Source: Anaerolineae bacterium (GTDB taxonomy: Bacteria; Chloroflexota; Anaerolineae; B4-G1; SLSP01). From it: 64,000 bases of DNA. Shown in pieces: positions 61,329 through 64,000 of the stretch; position 1 is the stretch's first letter, and each line of letters starts with the position of its first letter. The position numbers and the translations under genes were made by a program. The stretch is from contig JAFGFI010000111.1 of the NCBI GenBank assembly GCA_016931185.1, forward strand, positions 26,652 through 90,651. The letters are read 5' to 3'. The notes under the pieces are model-generated. The model ran no database searches, was not told the DNA's origin, and worked only from the letters and a program-made list of their open reading frames with translations.

Positions 61329-62651
61329 ATGAAAGTAAGTTTCACTTATGGCCTTACGGCACTAAGTTGGACAACTCTATGGGCAGTTATCAATAGTTGG
61401 TTGTTATATTTCTATTTGCCACCTGAGGGAAAAACTTTAGTACCAGCTACTCTATACAGCATCTTGATGCTTATACTTAACATCATCGATGCAATCATAA
61501 CCCTACCTATTGGGTATTGGTCCGATCACTTACAAAGTCGATGGGGACGCAGATTGCCACTTATGTTCTTTTCGGCATTACCAATGGCTGTTTTTTTTGC
61601 ATTACTATGGATTCCCCCCATAAAAAGCGAGTCGGTGTGGAATTTGCTGTACCTAGGTATATTCCTATTAGGGTTTAGAAGCGCCGCCAACTTGTATCAA
61701 ATTTCCAGAAGAGCACTCTTACCCGATATTGCTGCTACCGAACAAGCGCGCATAGATACGTCCGTTTGGTCCGCTGGCTTTGAATTAATGGGTACCGTCG
61801 TGGGCAGTGTTTCTGGCATGTTAATCGATCACTTGGGATATATAGCAACTAACCTGCTTTATGCCATCACAGCGTTACCATTCTTCTATCTGCCTTTTTT
61901 CATTCTACGTGAACGGCCCAGGCATCAAACCCCAGTTATGAAACCCTTAAATTTACGACAAGGTATCATAACTATGTTGAATAATCGCGCGCTTCTGTAT
62001 CTTACAGTGACGTTAACCTTCTGTTCAGGTGCTGCAATCCTGATTCAAACCACATTACCCTTCATCGTAACTGAAATTTGTTTATTAACAAAGTCAGCTA
62101 CCATGTATTTCTATGGCGCCGCATTGATTGCCTCGCTAATATGTTATCCAATCATAACGATACTAACTAAAAAATGGGGCCAGCAGCGTATCTTATTAGG
62201 TTCCCTGCTAGTTTCATCAGTTGTATTATTAAGCTTGCTTCTCATTGGAGAATGGTTACATATACCGTTGCTCATTCCCGGTCTTATTTGGATCACTTTA
62301 GAAGCCGTTGCCATGTCACCTTCTATGATTCTGCGTCCTGCCCTTATTGCTGAAATTGTAGATTATGATGAAATGCTCACTCAACAACGGCGCGAGGGGA
62401 TGTATTATGCAATATTTGAACTTCTAGGACATATAACCAGTGGAGTAATGCTTGCACTCTTACCGATACTCCTGTTGTTAGGACGTAGCCATACCGACCC
62501 TTATGGGCCACTGGGTATACGCATAACCGGTATCATAGGAGCCGGCTTAATGGTTATAGCTTTTCTTTTTATGCACGATTATCCATCCGTTTTGAATTTA
62601 CAAATGAAGAAAGGAGATGAATATGGGGAGCAAAATTCTAAACATTCTTAA
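61329..62651 (+). CDS. MFS transporter of the GPH type, paralogue of the gene at 48855
   Basis: The protein has 440 residues and about twelve spans. It shares with the 48855 protein Y-F-Y-L-P-P-E-G, L-P-I-G-Y, R-W-G-R-R-L-P-L-M-F, R-R-E-G and R-S-H-T-D-P-Y-G-P-L-G at the same positions. The conserved Asp of span 2 and the Asp in the D-Y-D-E-M loop are kept. As part of the operon it might move the diterpenoid or its glycosylated form; this is inference. The sulfotransferase-like gene overlaps its end by 29 bases. Confidence 0.85.
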   Translation: MKVSFTYGLTALSWTTLWAVINSWLLYFYLPPEGKTLVPATLYSILMLILNIIDAIITLPIGYWSDHLQSRWGRRLPLMFFSALPMAVFFALLWIPPIKSESVWNLLYLGIFLLGFRSAANLYQISRRALLPDIAATEQARIDTSVWSAGFELMGTVVGSVSGMLIDHLGYIATNLLYAITALPFFYLPFFILRERPRHQTPVMKPLNLRQGIITMLNNRALLYLTVTLTFCSGAAILIQTTLPFIVTEICLLTKSATMYFYGAALIASLICYPIITILTKKWGQQRILLGSLLVSSVVLLSLLLIGEWLHIPLLIPGLIWITLEAVAMSPSMILRPALIAEIVDYDEMLTQQRREGMYYAIFELLGHITSGVMLALLPILLLLGRSHTDPYGPLGIRITGIIGAGLMVIAFLFMHDYPSVLNLQMKKGDEYGEQNSKHS

Positions 62652-63744
62652 TAAAGCTGACGAGATGGCCAGTCCTATAGTAACACTGGATAGTTTTACC
62701 TATACAGAAGGGGCTGCTGTTGAACCACAGATTATAATGAATAATCCATCCATCAGCCTTTATTGCCTGGACGACAAAAACCGGCGAGCTATCTTTGTAG
62801 AAACCCCATCAGATGTAGATTTATCACAATTTCCATTTTATTACTATGCCCAGCTAGAATATGCGCAACGGCTAATCGCTGTTCCTTATGAAGAACTTTT
62901 CAATATTACCCAGGGTATAAATGATGCCCCCCTCATCTTTATCTATTCGGTAAGTCGCTGTGGATCCACACTGCTTAGCAAAATTTTCAATCAAGTAGAT
63001 ACGGTCCTAAGCTTATCCGAACCGGGGGTCTTTACCCAGATTGTAGGATTACGGGAACCTAATGGACATCGAGACAATGAACTTATAAAGCTCCTCCACA
63101 GTTGCGTAAGCACGTTTTGCAAACCATCTCAATATAAAACACCAACGACTTGGGCCATTAAGTTTTATTTCTGCATCGAGATCGCGGATCTGATGTTCAA
63201 AACCTATCCAGATGCAAAGTCTATCTTTTTGTATAGGAACATTGAAACATGGGCCACTTCTTACGCACAGGCCTTTGGCGTTTTTAACTCCGACGTCATA
63301 ACAGGTATGTACCACTCGCCAGAAATTGCTTTACGTTATTTTCCTATATTAGAAAATTACTTCAATTGCCCCACAGACGATTCAAAGTCAATTGACCTTA
63401 TGGCGCTAATGTGGATATCTATAACACAACGTTATCTGAAATTACAACAACAAGGCTACCCTATCCAGGCAGTACGTTACGAAGACTTGATTACTAGACC
63501 CGCGGAAACTATCTCCGCTATCTTTACGCAATGCGATCTTCCTACAGATCGCCTAACAGAGGTTATGCGTGTCCTAGAACAAGATTCACAGCGTGACTCC
63601 CATTATGCTCAAGACCAATTAAAGACACATCCCAAAGACAGACTCAATGAAGTCCATTTTGCACGTATTCGCGAACTCTTACATACACATCTCGGAGCCG
63701 AACCGGGCATCATATTTCCTGGTACGTTAAATTTAGGGAACTAA
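62623..63744 (+). CDS. Sulfotransferase-fold protein
   Basis: The protein has 373 residues. The 5'-phosphosulfate loop is I-Y-S-V-S-R-C-G-S-T-L-L (107-118) and the 3'-phosphate motif F-L-Y-R-N-I-E-T-W-A-T-S (202-213; Arg205, Ser213). Those are the two PAPS-binding signatures of cytosolic-type sulfotransferases, followed by a V-R-Y-E-D-L strand. The loop has Cys in place of the usual Ser/Gly. The first 90 residues form an additional N-terminal part. The start at 62623 is six bases after AAGGAG; an ATG two codons earlier overlaps that site. Sulfation of a diterpene alcohol or glycan is a sensible guess. It is the last gene of the operon. Confidence 0.82.
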   Translation: MGSKILNILNKADEMASPIVTLDSFTYTEGAAVEPQIIMNNPSISLYCLDDKNRRAIFVETPSDVDLSQFPFYYYAQLEYAQRLIAVPYEELFNITQGINDAPLIFIYSVSRCGSTLLSKIFNQVDTVLSLSEPGVFTQIVGLREPNGHRDNELIKLLHSCVSTFCKPSQYKTPTTWAIKFYFCIEIADLMFKTYPDAKSIFLYRNIETWATSYAQAFGVFNSDVITGMYHSPEIALRYFPILENYFNCPTDDSKSIDLMALMWISITQRYLKLQQQGYPIQAVRYEDLITRPAETISAIFTQCDLPTDRLTEVMRVLEQDSQRDSHYAQDQLKTHPKDRLNEVHFARIRELLHTHLGAEPGIIFPGTLNLGN

Positions 63745-63787
63745 AAAATAATTATCTGAAAGGATCAGGTTTTTATATGTTTTTCAG

Positions 63788-63834
63788 TGGAATTCATCAT
63801 TAACGCCGCGCGTTAACCAGCAGTAGGATGAAAA
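63788..63834. repeat. Hairpin repeat module, copy 1
   Basis: The outer arms TTCATC and GATGAA enclose a perfect inner hairpin TTAACGC-CGC-GCGTTAA and a second small CC-GG loop. A related copy is at 63877-63920. Confidence 0.65.
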
Positions 63835-63872
63835 ACTGAATTCGTAATTCGCTATTCGTAACTCGCTATTTT
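63835..63872. repeat. ATTCGTAATTCGCTATT word repeat
   Basis: The bases between the two hairpin modules read GAATTCGTAATTCGCTATTCGTAACTCGCTATT in overlapping words, as at 51783-51815. Confidence 0.5.
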
Positions 63873-63876
63873 CAAG

Positions 63877-63920
63877 GGAATTCATCATTAACCGTCGGTT
63901 CACCAGCAGTTGGATGAAAA
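63877..63920. repeat. Hairpin repeat module, copy 2
   Basis: The same outer arms TTCATC and GATGAA as copy 1, but the inner stem is AACC-GTC-GGTT instead of AACGC-CGC-GCGTT, and the second loop is CCA-GCAGT-TGG. The base pairs differ between the two copies while the pairing is kept. Confidence 0.65.
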
Positions 63921-63949
63921 TTTATGGCCTAAAGGCCAAGATATAAAGT

Positions 63950-63994
63950 GGTAGGGTTGCGGGCGGAGTACCGCCCGCAACCCTACCCTCTTTT
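63950..63994 (+). terminator. Perfect 17-bp inverted repeat with 4-base loop, probable terminator of the diterpenoid operon
   Basis: GGTAGGGTTGCGGGCGG (63950-63966), loop AGTA, and the exact complement at 63971-63987, followed by CTCTTTT. The GC-rich stem with four T fits a rho-independent terminator 206 bases after the last stop. It could instead be a palindromic repeat of the dispersed kind. Confidence 0.65.
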
Positions 63995-64000
63995 ACCTAC

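Noticed and set aside
63788..63920. Integron attC sites
   Set aside because: Copy 2 contains GTTGGAT, which fits GTTRRRY, but no matching RYYYAAC partner exists, copy 1 lacks it, and there is no integrase or cassette gene nearby.
1..64000. tRNA or rRNA genes
   Set aside because: I saw no cloverleaf with conserved T-loop bases and no rRNA-like sequence, though a tRNA scan could not be run.

Overview
The window suggests a chromosomal piece of a Chloroflexota bacterium, most likely Anaerolineae, Ardenticatenia or a relative. This is an inference from content. The markers are a very large membrane protein of the DUF2298 'YYY' family, DUF2723 and GT87 membrane glycosyltransferases, DUF4332 and DUF4446 proteins, a bactofilin, secreted DUF11/lamin-tail/beta-helix proteins sharing a short Y-L-P-x-V motif, and a solitary CpaF ATPase. 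An aldehyde:ferredoxin oxidoreductase with Hdr-type electron-transfer genes points to anaerobic or facultative metabolism. I found no rRNA, tRNA, CRISPR array, transposase or phage gene.

Layout: 1-1.6 kb holds a truncated elp3 diverging from a methyltransferase. 1.6-6.7 kb (-) is the YYY membrane protein. 6.9-10 kb (-) is a glycogen/alpha-glucan pair (GH57 and glgA). 10-15 kb (+) is a cNMP-sensing histidine kinase and a secreted lamin-tail/phospholipase-D-like protein. 15.1-19.1 kb (-) is an operon of PP2C-like phosphatase, P-loop kinase-like protein, flotillin-like SPFH protein and mobB. 19.4-21.9 kb (+) holds a small CxxC protein, cpaF and a DUF4332 protein. 21.9-24.7 kb (-) is a beta-helix surface protein. 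25.1-33.1 kb (-) is a redox operon: MoaD/ThiS-like protein, tungsten-type AOR, a four-cluster ferredoxin, an HdrA-MvhD fusion, HdrC, HdrB and a polyferredoxin. 33.4-41.7 kb carries envelope genes (GT2, bactofilin, DUF4446, DUF2723, an M6-like protease, murI). 41.7-48.7 kb (-) is a signalling block with an RsbT-like protein, two response regulators and a 1464-residue REC-PAS-GAF kinase.

The most interesting region is 48.9-63.7 kb, all on + and very tightly packed. It contains a pair of adjacent genes that I recognise as homologues of Mycobacterium tuberculosis Rv3378c (tuberculosinyl transferase/tuberculosinol synthase) and Rv3377c (class II diterpene cyclase, tuberculosinyl-diphosphate synthase). 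They sit in one probable operon with an FtsX/MacB-type ABC exporter, a GT87 glycosyltransferase, a sensor kinase, a HAD phosphatase, a sugar-porter-like MFS protein and a sulfotransferase-like protein. A second, paralogous MFS gene lies at the upstream edge. I read this as a candidate diterpenoid (terpene-lipid or terpene-nucleoside) synthesis, decoration and export system. The closest described case I know is the kolavelool gene set of Herpetosiphon, also Chloroflexota. The Rv3378c-like protein carries Asn where that family has the P-loop Asp, so its chemistry may differ.

Between genes the window is peppered with degenerate, word-like inverted repeats, several placed directly after stop codons. 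Its last 220 bases hold two copies of a hairpin module with apparent compensatory changes and a perfect 17-bp inverted repeat.
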